NCBI RefSeq assembly: GCF_901709675.1
Contig: NC_051100.1
Coordinates: forward strand, 372,001-436,000
DNA length: 64,000 bases
Direction: 5' to 3'
Source: Syngnathus acus
Taxonomy: Eukaryota; Chordata; Actinopteri; Syngnathiformes; Syngnathidae
Below, one piece after another: positions 13,486-24,484 of the stretch. The notes beneath the pieces were generated by a model, which was given only the letters and a program-made list of their open reading frames with translations, did not search any database and was not told where the DNA came from. Position numbers and translations under genes: made by a program. Each line of letters opens with the position of its first letter. Position 1 is the first letter of the stretch.

Positions 13486-14718
13486 TTCAGTTTCAGCTCT
13501 AGTCCAATTTGAGGACTACTTTAAATGACTTTCTGCTTGCTTGAGACATATGTGAGTTACTCCCACCTCTGCCCTTTGCCACAGTCATTGCTCATGCGGC
13601 GATGCTTTCATCCATAATAAGTGCGCTCATCTGGTCAGGCCGGCTATTTCCAAATTGGTTTTGAAAGTGATGTTTTGAAACAGTTCAACATTGGGGAAAG
13701 TAGTACTTTTGGTGAGCAGGTGTTTTGTCCATTGCAAGCCAGCGCTGACTATGCCCATTTAGCTATGCCTGCAAAAGCCATCTGCTGGGCCACTTTGAAG
13801 CATCTGCTTGACTACTAACTTCAAGCAGCCTACCCAACAACCACGACGACGACGACGACACCACCAGACCAGACTGCCATCCCATTCTGGAAAGCGGATC
13901 AAGCCTTCTTTCAAGATACAAATGGCACTCTAGATAGGAGCTTTTTTCGTTTTGCCACAGCCTCATCCATGCCTGACCCTGTTGAACGTTCTCTCACCAA
14001 GACATGGCTGGCTACACTCTCATCCTGATCCATCCATCCTTATTCCGACAATAAATCAAGTGAAAATGAAAAGAACAGCTCATTGATTGGTGCATGAAAT
14101 GGGAAGTGTTTGGACATTTCAACACATGTTCAACTGCTTTTCTATTCTAAAGTAGAAACAGAGGCAAACTTGAAGTTGAGCGGCAAATTACACTCGGCAC
14201 TAGTCATTTCCTCCCAAATTCGACAGTCTGACGAATACTGTCGAGGAGACGGACGGACCTGCACGGGCCGATTAGCGCCCGCCCGCGGCCCACATCGGGT
14301 CCATTGGCAGTGTTTGAGCGCCATCTGTTTGGAAAGTTGTTGCTCTTTTCCTTTCGACAAGCAAGCGAGCGAGTGACATTTATCTTACAAATTTCGGGAC
14401 AAGAATTTGTTGCCAACTTTTTGGGGGCTACATAGCCACAGCGAGCACTACGTAGCAACATTACTATGAAGTGCACGATTTGAGAGCCATTTGCCCTGAT
14501 AGTGAGTGAACTGAGTCACATCGAACAGTAGCCGCCTCGTGATTTCTGCTGAGAAATAAAAGAAAGAGCAATTTAGACTTTTTGTCAATCCAATGGTGAT
14601 GAAAATAAGTATGCTTTATGTCATTTGAATGACAAGTCGGTGAAAACGATGCAAGCAAATGTCTTGAAATGGAAAACAATTGAGGCCCTTGGCAACCAAC
14701 CTTTCCAGTTTGCTAATA

Positions 14719-14739
14719 TGGCCGGCCGGCCGGCCGGCC
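14719..14739. repeat. (GGCC)5 palindromic array
   Basis: Perfect self-complementary tetranucleotide run. A similar one is at 39,802. Confidence 0.9.
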
Positions 14740-15366
14740 TCTCGCAAAAAGGATTTGGCCACACCAGCTGTCGCGTCGAGACAAACTGAGAACTTCACAC
14801 AGCTCTGCACTGACCTCTACTGGTCAAGTGCAATACAGCACCAGTGCAGTGTCCAGCAGTTCTTACCAAACGTACCGGGCGGGGAGCGCACATTGCTCAT
14901 TGTAAAATGTCTCGTTCATTCCAATCATGAAAAGAAAAGAACAACATTGAAAAATGTGATGATTCATTAAAGAATTCCATTTGCCAAGAAGTCAAATCAC
15001 AATTTGACTCACTACTAACCATTTCATGAAATGTTACTTTACAAAAGCTATCAACTATTTCACATGAAATGAATAGTTCCTGTTGAAATGAAAGAATTGC
15101 CGTTGCTCACACAGTCTGAAATAGCATAGCTGCTGCACAAGATCAAAACAACAGGAGCCATGTTTAACTGGATACAATCCATAGAGATGGAGTCAAAGAC
15201 CGACATATTATAAATGTATATATCATATAAATATATCAAATCTATGGCCATAGGGACAGAAGAGTGAGCCCCCCAGTGCTTTGGCCACAGCATGATTTTC
15301 TTTTTCTCTCTCTTGAACTCCATTTGCTGGATCTGGCTTCTCGCCTTGTGGCAGCCAAAGAACTTG

Positions 15367-15605
<239 letters not shown>

Positions 15606-16050
15606 GCATGGCTCTCGGCTCATTACAAGGAGCACGCATTGATTTTGTGGCTATCAAATCATTTTGAGGTCAATCCAATTTAGGGCAAAAGCTCTCCATT
15701 TGATCATGTTGCCCTCACTTGAACTCCTGCCCCTGCCTTCATTCAAAGCCGAGCGAGCGAGCGAGCGAGCGAAGCTGCCAAGACGGCCGAAGCTTTCAAG
15801 TGACACCATAAGGCAGGCGCTTTGAGAGGGAATGAAGAGTCCAGCTCTTCGTCATGACCATCGCGCGTCCCACGTCACGTTTGCTCTGTGACGTGTCTGC
15901 ACGCCTGCTCGGCCTTGTGAGCCGGCTGTGAGCGCTGTGCTCCCCTCAAATCTCTTCTCCGTCGAAGAAATTCAAATCCGAATCCTGCTGCTGCCGCCGC
16001 CGCCGCCACCGAGTTTTGCAGACGGGCTGCGGGCGGACACGACGACGACG

Positions 16051-16117
16051 ATGATGATGATGCGCGCGCTTGGCGTCTTAGTGCTTGCGTTGAGCGTCTG
16101 GAAGACGTTTGGTCAAG
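16051..16117 (+). CDS. Lectin gene exon 1: signal peptide
   Basis: Twenty-two codons plus one base, starting at the first of four tandem ATGs and ending at GGTCAAG before donor GTAAGC. The hydrophobic core (ALGVLVLALSVW) is typical of a secretory signal. An open frame extends upstream to 15,928, but that extension is proline-rich and would spoil the signal, so the MMMM start is preferred. The GC-rich, CpG-rich region 15,840-16,050 just upstream carries TGACGTG/CACGTCACG motifs and is the likely promoter and 5' UTR. Confidence 0.75.
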
Positions 16118-19100
16118 GTAAGCGAATTCACTTGGAATTGTTCCAAAAGAAAAGGAATATTTCAAGGCAACGCATTTGGGGAGAATGTCAACGGAATAGG
16201 TATGATTTGGAAGTTTTACTCCGGTTGTAAAACGCTTTCCCCCATTTCTCAAGCAAGAAAAAAAGCGTTGAGCGAACCAACATGACAAGAAGGTGCCATT
16301 TCTGGAGATGTGACGTGTGAATGTGAGAATTACAATTGGGTTTCTGCGCGCGCGCTGATTTTTTTCCGCTTCGCTTGTCTTTTAAAAAACACCCATTTGC
16401 ATTTGTATTGCGTAGCGTACTAGCTCGTCTTGTTCTGCTTCCAATGTTTGTTTCCTTTGATGCAAAGTTCACGACTTGCCACTGCACTTTCACTTTTATA
16501 TGGTGCGTAGTACACCACCACTGGTGCCTGCGCGCCCATTCCAATTTGACACCAATCAAGTGATAAATCAAGTGATTCCATGTCATGTGTCTGAGAATGA
16601 ATATTCAAGTCTGAGGAGGCGAAGATGAGCCACACTCGTACTCTGAAGAAACATTTGCGATAAGCTGGCCATGTGTGATGGCCACAAATGAAGGAAAGAT
16701 GTTTCGAGATCAGTCAGTGTGTATCGCCGCTGCCGCCACACATCTAGCGCTGGTGTGCGAAGCCGGATGGAAGCGCTACGGCCCCAACTGTTACAAGAAA
16801 ATAAGCGTCACCAACGGTTGGCTGGGAGCCCACAACAACTGCACCATGTGGGGCGCCCACCTGACCTCCATCACCTCCAAGGGAGAGGAAGACTTTGTGA
16901 AGACCACAATGGGCGACGTTCCCTTCTGGATCGGACTCTCCAATCTGGTGGGTCGAAGCTTAGCCCAGCCAGGCAGCGAGCGAGCTGTTTTTTGGATTGA
17001 CCAGCGCCAGCAATGCATTGTTCCCTGCAGGAATGCCACAGCACCTGGTGTCACATGGCGGTCAAAGGGCCAAGGAAGAATTACACTTGGTCCGACAACA
17101 CTGTGGTCAACTACACCAACTGGGCTCCCAATGAAAAGGAAAGGTTAGAGGAAAAGGCTTTCCTTCCTTCCTTCCTTCCTTCCTTCCTTCCTTCCTTCCT
17201 GCTTTGCTTTGATTGAAGGGATTGCTGTCACATTTGGCATCAAGCAGCCCTTTTTAATAGCGTACTTTCCAGACGACACCGTTTTTTGCACAGTTTGCCC
17301 CGGGGTGCGACTTATACTCGGGAAGATGGATGAGGTGGAAAAAGATGAACACGTATCATTTCCCATGTTACTTTGACACAAAACCGCAAGAGGGCGCTCT
17401 AGGCCCGCGGAATCATTGGAACTGATGAGGAGTCTGACGTAAAGCAAGTAGAAGAGGAAGGAAGTGCTGCAGGGTTGTTTAGAAGTGGATAGATAACACG
17501 GAGGTTGGGATTTCATGATTTGGAGCACGTTATTGACGCGCTAGGTTTTTGAATCAAATAAATACGTTACATCAGACACGTTCTCAGTTCCTTGTTTATG
17601 TGTGTTACGTAACCCTATTCTAGTGTGTTCTTGGTGTTGGCTTTTACCAAATAACTTTCCCCCCCAAAATGCGACTAATACTCCGGTGCGACTCCTTTAT
17701 GATGCATTTTATGGCTGGTGCGACTTGAGCCATTTCTAATCGGGAAAAATGACCTTTAAACCTGCTCTCAAAGTCCTTAAAGCTGCCATGGTGTCTTTTG
17801 TTCCTGTTCTTAATTTGTTTGGACATTTGCTTTGTCCCTCTTTGTCGGTCATTGGACACAACTTGCCCCAACCGACAGCTCTGAATTGGAGTCGTGCGCG
17901 TACGTCAATCAAGGCGGTCTCAGCTCCAACGGCTCGTGGAGGTACGCCTCGTGCGAATCCTCATTGCCGTTCCTATGCAAAAAGACGCTGGACGGTAAGC
18001 CCGCACTTGACGGAAGGAAGGAAGGAAGGAAGGACGGAGGCGCAATCACCTTGTTTTCCTTCCCGCAGGCTCTAACAAGATCGACGCCAGTTTGGATTTC
18101 GAGCCCATGCTGAGTGAGTGTCATTTTTGCACTCGAGCGAGCAACTGGCGTGGTTTTTCTCTCAATATTACTTTTGGCCTTCAGCTACTGTCTGCAGCCC
18201 CGGTGACTTGGTCTATGGCCAATTTTGTTATCATTTTGAGAAGACGCTTAAAACCTGGTGGGGAGCTAGGACCTACTGCAGAGAATGGGGAGGTGACCTG
18301 GCATACTACCACACGCTGGAAGAGGCCAAATGGGTGTATGGTAAGGGAGGGAGGCTTAGCACATGGCACAATGCCCGCCATCAAGTTTTGCCAAAAGCCT
18401 ATAAGCTGCTGCTATTCTCCTTGCTTAAGGTCACACGCGAGTTGTCAAGCATGTGCCTCAGAAGAATGCAACAAGATCTCCCTGGGTGGGCGTTCGTAGG
18501 GAAAAGTACACTGCTGAGTATGTGTTGACTGATGGCACACGCACTAATAGGGAACTTGAAGTAAGTAACACAGCATTTTCACTTGTCAAGAATTTTCCCA
18601 CGTAATGTGACAGACAGGAAAATCAATACGAAAAATGCAATTCATTTGGCTGGGTTAGGGTTATAATGATGAGAAAACGCTCGGTCTGATTTTTTTCAAT
18701 CTGTTATTTGAGTCCAAAAGGAAAGACGGTGCTAAGCACACTGACATGGTCCACAGGGCAAAATGGTGTGGTCGAAGAAAAAAGACGAGAATGTGCACTG
18801 CGCTCGGCTGTTAGCTACCGGAGAGCTCTTGGACTACAACTGCGCCAATTGGGCTCCAGTCGTCTGTAACAAAGGTCTGCGGGTCATAGCTAGCTAGCTA
18901 GCCAGCCAGCCAGCCAGTTGATTTGTGCTCATCTCATTTTTTGCTCCCTCTCTTTGGTGTGCATCCCTGCAGCCAAGCTTCGTCAGTCAAGTCAGTGGCC
19001 GCCGCCGCCGCCGCCGCCGCCGCCATCACAGCTTGTGTGCCATTTGTCTCCCGACTTGTTGTTTCTCCCAACTTGTTGCTTGCAGGCTGGAATACCACAT

Positions 19101-19536
19101 GCGGCTGGATGTGGGTGCACAACCCGGTCACCGACTTCTGCTACCTAGTAAGAAGCGTCCAGAGAACCTGGAAGGAGGCACGAGATGACTGCGCCCGCGA
19201 TGGAGCCACCCTGCTCACCATCACCGACGGCTACGAGCAGGCTTTCATACATGGTAGGATCTGTCTAGCTCTTTCTAGCCTATTCTCTCTCTCTCTCTCA
19301 AGCCTGTCTGACCTCTCCTGCCATCCTGCAACACGCATTGCGCTATTCAGCACCTGTCAACTCTTGCCTTGTGTTTGAACTTGGATCCAAAGGTCGCAGC
19401 AAGGTTCTGCCGAGCGATCTGTCTTTTTGGATGAATGCCAATATGTCCTTTGGTACCAACGGCGCCAAGTGGGCGGATGGAACCCCTTTCGCTTATGCCC
19501 GAGTGGATGCAGGTTTGTCTGAAAGCTGGCTAACAT

Positions 19537-19581
<45 letters not shown>

Positions 19582-22500
19582 GGCTTGCTCGTGTCAAGAA
19601 ATGCAGCTGGACGTTTTCTGTCGCAGCTGACCAGAATAGCCCTGACTGTCTGACATTTGTCGGGGGCAGCGGCTCCTGGAAAATGACCGATTGCTATGAC
19701 GAGAGAGGCTACATCTGCAAGAGAAGAGGTATGACCCGACGCTGCTCTTGCTATCCAGGCGGCGTGTCGACATGCGTGTTTGCCTTTGGTCTTGCAGCAA
19801 ATATGTCACAACCTCTGCTGCTGCCTCACGACGGTAAGAAAGTCGCTCCAAAGGCTACGAGAGAGAAATGAGCTTCCTTGCTTGCTTGCTTCCTTCCTTC
19901 CTTCCTCCCTCCCTCCCCATGGCCGCCCCGTAGGCTTTGTGAAGCGCGACATGTGCATGGACGTTGCCAACCGCATCACGTGCCCTGAGGGTCAAGTCAT
20001 CCGTATCCAGTCAGTCTTCTACGGACAGAGGAGTGCCCGCGTCTGTGGAAACTACCTGAACGGTAGGACGCCAGTGGAGAAATATTTCACGTCAAGAATT
20101 GAAGCTTGGATAACCCTAAGCCACGTACGACGGGCCTGCTCCTATGGCTGTGTTGTGACTTGCAGAAAGGTGCGCGGTGGAAGGTGCCCTCCTTTACTAC
20201 AGGAACCAATGCAAGAACCATCGCGAGTGCTTCATTGAGCCTATGGCGACCAAGGCCTGCCCTAATGTCTCCAAACACCTCCAGATGGTCTACAGCTGTG
20301 AACCCCAAGGTAAGCTGCATCTTGTTGTTCTCAAAAGAATGGAGGGAGTCCTTTGAGCACAATGGTAACTTGTTGCTTTTCCCAAGAGTGCCTTCAAAGA
20401 CGGCCCCACCTGGGGATTACAGCCTCCTCCTTCCAAAGAAAGTGCAGCCCTCGCGACGCGCTCCTGGACGGGCCGAGCTGCTGGAAGCCAAGCGAAAACC
20501 GTACGTAGAAAATTCAGGACTCACTCTTCTTGCGTGCTTGCAGTTTGAATTGAGCCCCCATCTTCAGCCATCGGCAGCTGGATCGTGATGAACCTCCATG
20601 GCGTGGTAAAGGTGGCGGCCATCGTCATCCAGTCGTGTCCTTCTGTTGCCGTCGCGTCCTGGTCCAAACTTGGGATGCAACATAGCATGGACAAAGTGTT
20701 ATGGACTAACCACTCTCAGCAAGTGAGCGAGAAGACAGATAGATCAGATCCCGATTTCAGCCCCAATTCAAAGCTAATGTTCTCTCTAGTTTGTCACTGG
20801 CGGGACTCAGCATTTGGGGACGCCCGTGTTGGCTCGCTTCATCCGCATCCTGCCGTTAGAGTACAGCGGTAGCTTTGGCCTCCGCTGTGGTGTCTTAGGA
20901 TGCGTGCCTAACAGTGAGCAAGACAAAACAACCAAAAAAGAATGCCGCTGCTGCTCTGACTTGATCGATCTTTTGCCCCACAGATCTGATCAGCTGCGAT
21001 GCCACTCCCGAAAGCGTCCGCTTCAACGATGCTCCAAAGACGTGAGCCGCCGCCGCGCTCGTTGAGTGACAGGAAGGAAAGCTATTTCCTGAAACCTTTC
21101 AGCTGTGTCTGTCTTTTGCAGGGTCTACTGTTCAGCAGGTTGCTCCCAATCGGGTTACACACCCTTGGAAAAGTTCTCGTACAAAGTGGTACGTGATGGA
21201 TGATAGCCTGAGCTTGCCGGTTGAGTTCTCATCGATTTCTTCTGTGAGTGCAGAGTTCCAGCATCTGCGCCGCCGCTCTTGACGCCGGCGTCATTCTAAA
21301 GGAGATGGGAGGAGTGTGTACTTTGATGAGCGCTCTGAAAAAAGTCTTCACCGTCTTTACTCAAAACGGACTCGTCGCACAAGAGTGAGTGGCCTGGCTG
21401 GCTGGCTGGCTGGCCGGCTGGCCGGCTGGCAGCGAGCGAGCGAGCTAATAGCCTTTCAATATCCACAGACATGACCCCGAAAAGGCTTTCACCTTTGCAG
21501 ACGGAGGTGAGTTTATCAATCATCAGTCTTTGCGCTGCAACTTTTGATGCCGCGCGATCTCATCCATCGACAGAGCTGAGATGCTCAGGACCCGACTGGG
21601 CGGAGTTTGCAGGCTTTTGCTACAAACCTTTTGAGGAGACAAAGACATGGGCTGATGCCGAATCCGCCTGCAAAGGTCTTGGCGCTGAACTCGCGTCCAT
21701 CCATTCCAAGGCCGAGCAGGAGTGGCTGAAAGACGCCTTGTACTTTGGTGAGAAGGCTGCTTCTTCACGCCGCCGAGACATTCGTCATCCGATCCCGTCA
21801 TCTGATCCGATGCCGTAGCCACCGGCGACAGGTGGACCGGACTGAACGACTTGGCAGTTGGCGGCACCTTCATGTGGTCGGACCACCGCAATGTGACATT
21901 TACCGACTGGGGCCCCGGAGAACCCAACTTGATTGGGTCAAACGAGTGCGTGGCGGGCACTGACCAGGTAGGTGCAGAAATGAGTATTTGGTCCACAGCG
22001 CTCAGCTGAAAAGGGTCCCTCCCGTTTGTCTTTCAGACCGGAAGATGGAAGCGGATGATCTGCGAATCTCGCAATCCATTCATGTGTAAAATGCCCACAG
22101 CCTTTTATGCACTTGGGAGTCAAGCCGATCCGCAAAGCAATCCCAAGTTGTCCGACAGCGTGTTCACCATGACGCATTATGCGGTGAGTTGCGTCCACGC
22201 AGAGCGAGTGCCCAAATGATGCTTTGCTTTTGCCCCTTGCTCAATCAAGCGTATCATGTGTATGTGCGCAGCACCAATACTTCTATGTCCAGTTTGACAA
22301 CGGTCTCCGTGCGAACGACAACATCACAATCACAGGACGGGTCAGGCGGACGGATAGGTACGACGTCGACGTGCAATACTATGGGAGGGAAAATCAATCC
22401 ACTTGCCCCCAGTGATTTTTGTACATTTGTTGCAGATTTCAAGTCAGCCTGCACATGGGCTCGACCAAAGTGGCGCTGCAGTTGAATTTGAGCATGCAAA

Positions 22501-22824
22501 AAAAGGCCACGCTGACTCCCACTGAACAAGGCGTCCGTTTCAAGGTGACGGACGACGTCACAAACACGCCTAGCCTTGCCTGGCCCCTCCCACGTGACCA
22601 TGGCCTCGATCCGTTGCTTTGTTGACGGCCATTTGTCCCGCTGTGCTTAGATTGTCATCCAGTGCGGCGAGCAGGCTTTCCGCATGCTCATCAACGAGGC
22701 CCTTCCGCTCATCCGCCCGTACGAAATGTACCGCCCCGATAACATCACGCAGCTGCACCTGCTTGGTGCCGCCTTGCTGAGGGATAACCACCTCCAAATG
22801 GAGCTCCAGATGAAGCCGTTGTGA
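16051..22824 (+). CDS. Secreted mosaic lectin: CTLD x3 - SUEL - F5/8C - LCCL - CTLD - galectin-like
   Basis: Spliced from 27 exons: 16051-16117, 16748-16947, 17031-17143, 17879-17994, 18069-18113, 18185-18340, 18430-18560, 18757-18874, 19086-19253, 19393-19512, 19627-19728, 19798-19833, 19934-20062, 20166-20309, 20387-20500, 20568-20722, 20790-20913, 20984-21041, 21122-21188, 21254-21384, 21469-21506, 21574-21747, 21819-21967, 22037-22183, 22272-22357, 22436-22544, 22651-22824. Every junction is GT-AG and phases close exactly (3,171 nt, 1,056 aa plus stop). Exon 1 gives a signal peptide (MMMM-RALG, then a hydrophobic run ending WKTFGQ). There is no transmembrane segment, so the product should be secreted. 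Introns are mostly 60-200 bp, which argues for one gene rather than several fused in reading. Role inferred: extracellular glycan, cell or microbe binding. Domains are listed separately. Exon 10's acceptor is the least certain junction. Confidence 0.88.
16748..17994 (+). CDS. Lectin gene exons 2-4: CTLD 1
   Basis: Residues about 24-165. The pattern is classical long-form CTLD: CEAGW...YGPNCYKK at the front, a tryptophan/alanine helix region, FWIGLSN in the WIGL position, a NWAPN motif where Ca-binding CTLDs have EPN/QPD, and SWRYASC...LPFLCKK at the end. The first residue of the EPN motif is alanine and the WND motif is missing, so canonical calcium-dependent sugar binding is doubtful. Intron 2 of this set holds a dispersed repeat and a (TTCC)n array. 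Confidence 0.85.
17159..17201. repeat. (TTCC)n in lectin intron 3
   Basis: About ten units, 16 bp after the exon 3 donor. Confidence 0.92.
17258..17745. repeat. Dispersed DNA-transposon-like repeat (MITE-like)
   Basis: Carries several copies of a GTGCGACTTATACTC-type motif (near 17,303, 17,670, 17,685 and 17,719) and ends TGATGCATTTTATGGCTGGTGCGACTT. This motif series is familiar from dispersed vertebrate/fish repeats. It lies in an intron of CTLD 1. Confidence 0.55.
18069..18113 (+). CDS. Lectin gene exon 5: linker between CTLD 1 and 2
   Basis: A 45-nt exon (in phase 1, out phase 1) with acceptor CCCGCAG and donor GTGAGTG. It encodes a short acidic linker (SNKIDASLDFEPML). No domain is recognised. 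Confidence 0.7.
   Translation, partial: ALTRSTPVWISSPC
18185..18874 (+). CDS. Lectin gene exons 6-8: CTLD 2
   Basis: Residues about 182-315. CTLD features: CSPGDLVYGQFCYHFE opening, TWWGARTYCREWGGDLA, PWVGVRR for the WIGL motif, and cysteines near the end (HCARL, NCANWAPVVCNK). The calcium/sugar EPN or QPD motif and the WND motif are both absent, so this copy is probably structural or binds protein. Exons: 18185-18340, 18430-18560, 18757-18874. Confidence 0.82.
19086..19728 (+). CDS. Lectin gene exons 9-11: CTLD 3
   Basis: Residues about 316-446. CGWMWVHNPVTDFCYLV opening, TWKEARDDCARDGATLLTI, FWMNANM in the WIGL position, WADGTPFAY, and DCLTFVGGSGSWKMTDC...GYICKRR at the end. This is a clear CTLD without EPN/QPD. 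Its second intron contains a (TCTA)n array at 19537-19580. Exon 10 (19393-19512) uses acceptor CCAAAG, chosen because it alone keeps the FWMNAN frame. Confidence 0.8.
19537..19580. repeat. (TCTA)n in lectin intron 10
   Basis: Eleven perfect ATCT units. Confidence 0.93.
19798..19833 (+). CDS. Lectin gene exon 12: linker
   Basis: A 36-nt in-frame exon (phase 1 to 1) encoding ANMSQPLLLPHD, with acceptor CTTGCAG and donor GTAAGA. It links the CTLD array to the SUEL domain and could be alternatively spliced, as it keeps the frame. Confidence 0.65.
19934..20309 (+). CDS. Lectin gene exons 13-14: SUEL / rhamnose-binding-type lectin domain
   Basis: Residues about 459-549. The cysteine pattern and motifs are those of Gal_lectin (SUEL/RBL) domains: ITCPEGQVIRIQSVFYGQR, RVCGNYL, then CAVEGALLYYRNQC, CFIEP and KACPNVSKHLQMVYSCEP. 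In known rhamnose-binding lectins the sugar-contact motifs are YGR and DPC. Here they read YGQ and KAC, so the specificity may have changed. Confidence 0.85.
20387..20913 (+). CDS. Lectin gene exons 15-17: F5/8 type C (discoidin) domain
   Basis: Residues about 549-680. N-terminal ECLQRRPHLGITASSFQ, then DALLDGPSCW, IGSWIVMNLHGVVKVAAIVIQ, and the hallmark C-terminal pattern LARFIRILPLEYSGSFGLRC with VLGC. This matches the F5/8C consensus (D-L-x-x-x-x-V-x-x-I, then AR(Y/F)IRI-P, LR-x-E/V-x-GC). The fold usually binds glycans or phospholipid head groups. Confidence 0.82.
20984..21506 (+). CDS. Lectin gene exons 18-21: LCCL domain
   Basis: Residues about 680-778. The cochlin-type LCCL signature is present: ISCDATPESVRF, YCSAGCSQSGY, then FSYKVSSSICAAALDAGVI with GGVCTLMSALKKV. 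It corresponds to the family motif Y-x-S-x-SSIC-x-AA-(I/V)H-x-GVI, with leucine-aspartate (LD) replacing the valine/isoleucine-histidine. Four small exons: 20984-21041, 21122-21188, 21254-21384, 21469-21506. Confidence 0.85.
21574..22183 (+). CDS. Lectin gene exons 22-24: CTLD 4 with EPN motif
   Basis: Residues about 778-903, plus a short tail to 934. It opens CSGPDWAEFAGFCYKPF and continues TWADAESACKGLGAELASIHS, RWTGLND (WIGL position), DWGPGEPNLIGSNECV and GRWKRMICESRNPFMCK. This is the only one of the four CTLDs with an intact EPN, the mannose/GlcNAc-type calcium-site motif. The partner WND motif reads WKR, so Ca-dependent sugar binding is possible but not assured. Confidence 0.86.
22272..22824 (+). 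CDS. Lectin gene exons 25-27: C-terminal galectin-like domain and stop
   Basis: Residues about 935-1056. The galectin strand pattern is visible: YVQFDNGLRANDNITITGRV, RFQVSLHMGSTKVALQLN, GVRFK joined to IVIQCGEQAFRMLINEA, and ITQLHLLGAALL. The canonical sugar-binding HxNPR-type motif reads QLNLS and the WGxE motif is missing, so classical beta-galactoside binding is unlikely. The stop is TGA at 22822. Confidence 0.75.
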
Positions 22825-23498
22825 GCCAAACGGCGTCAATGCATGCGCAAATACTTCTCAAAAGGTAAATCGGAAGTTGAGTCTGGGATCAAAGCACAGA
22901 CGTTAGGAAATACAACTGAGCCCAGGAAGAGGTTCGACAAGTAAAACGCTCCAATATTTCAAAGAGTGCCTTTGAGCCAAGCGTAGGTCAATGTGCTGAA
23001 TGCCATTGACAAACCAGTACGAGAACCTTCAAATGATGGAGCGAGAGAGAGAGCCAATGAAAGTTGGCCAAACTTTGCAGCATAACTGCACACTTGGAGC
23101 ATAGGAAGGCCATTATTTATTTTCTGATTAGGAGAAGGTGTATTTCATGAAATCATCCATCCAGTTTGACTTGACAATGTTGACCCAAAAAGGACATTTA
23201 AAAGTACAAAGGACAATAGAGGTTCAGAAAAGGCTTTTGTAACAATATATTTTCTCCACTTGCCGGATTATTTGACAGCAATTATGCCATTTCCAAAAAG
23301 TACTAACGTCATGACCCAAGCGGAAGCTGAACAGTAGAAGCGAGCTCTGCGGCTAAACTCAGAAATGGCATTGCCCCCTCTGAGGAAAGAACGATTTTTT
23401 TTATTTAGCCCGTGAGCTTTATTTTGTAGCTGCACTCAATTGTACAGTCATGTTTTGAATTAAACGTCGCTATTTATTTCTTCCTATCCATTTTGAAG

Positions 23499-23757
<259 letters not shown>

Positions 23758-23763
23758 ATGCTC

Positions 23764-23769
23764 AATAAA
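23764..23769 (+). promoter_or_regulatory. Candidate polyadenylation signal of the lectin gene
   Basis: AATAAA followed by G and a GT-rich stretch, the first AATAAA seen downstream of the lectin stop codon. It would give a 3' UTR of about 0.95 kb that contains the long (CCTG)n array at 23,636. Confidence 0.5.
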
Positions 23770-24364
23770 GTTGCAAAGACAAAACATTGGGTCACATTTC
23801 CCTGGAGTGAGTGAGTGAGTGCGTGCAAGAGGCAAGGTGGGAGGGAGAAGCGTGTCCGATTGAAAACACCCCAAAAAAAAAATCACAGAAGCACCTCAAA
23901 TTTAAAAAGAGAAAATGCAATCATGCAAGGGGCCTGAATAACAATGCACACCTCACATTGCATTTTTCTCCGTATCTCTGCTGCCCAGTAGCGTGGTCCG
24001 CAAACTGATCGAGCTTGACGCCTAGCCACGCCCCTGCGTTACAGTGATTGGAAAAGGTCCAAACGAATGTTCCGATCCAAAACGGTCGAATCAAATCTTC
24101 CTATCCAAAGTTGAAGCGCATATTTCATTCCAAATGATCAGACAAAGCATGTCAGTTTAAGGTCGATATTGGGAAGAATATGTGTCCATTTCGCTGGTGT
24201 GCGATGGATTGACGGCTGGCTGGCTGGCGCCTAGACTTCTTCGAAATCAACTGGTGGATCACGACGCCATTGATTCCCAAAAAGTGTCGTTACAGGGGGG
24301 CGTTTTTTGGTTTGGGCTTTTTTCCCCCACCATCGGCTATTGAATTTTAACCCCTTTCCAGCAT

Positions 24365-24412
24365 CAGTAGCAGCAGCAGCAGCAGCAGCACCACCAGCAG
24401 CAGCAGCAGCAC
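24365..24412. repeat. (CAG)n with CAC interruptions
   Basis: About 15 trinucleotide units. Confidence 0.9.
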
Positions 24413-24484
24413 AGAGCCAGCCAGCAGCCTCCGGAGGTCCTTAAACCCTGCGCTTGTCCTTCTTGCTGTCTTTTTAACAGGGGC

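Noticed and set aside
18999-19024. (CCG)n in a lectin intron as extra proline-rich coding sequence
   Set aside because: Reading through breaks the CTLD 3 frame; flanking AG/GT sites place it in the intron.
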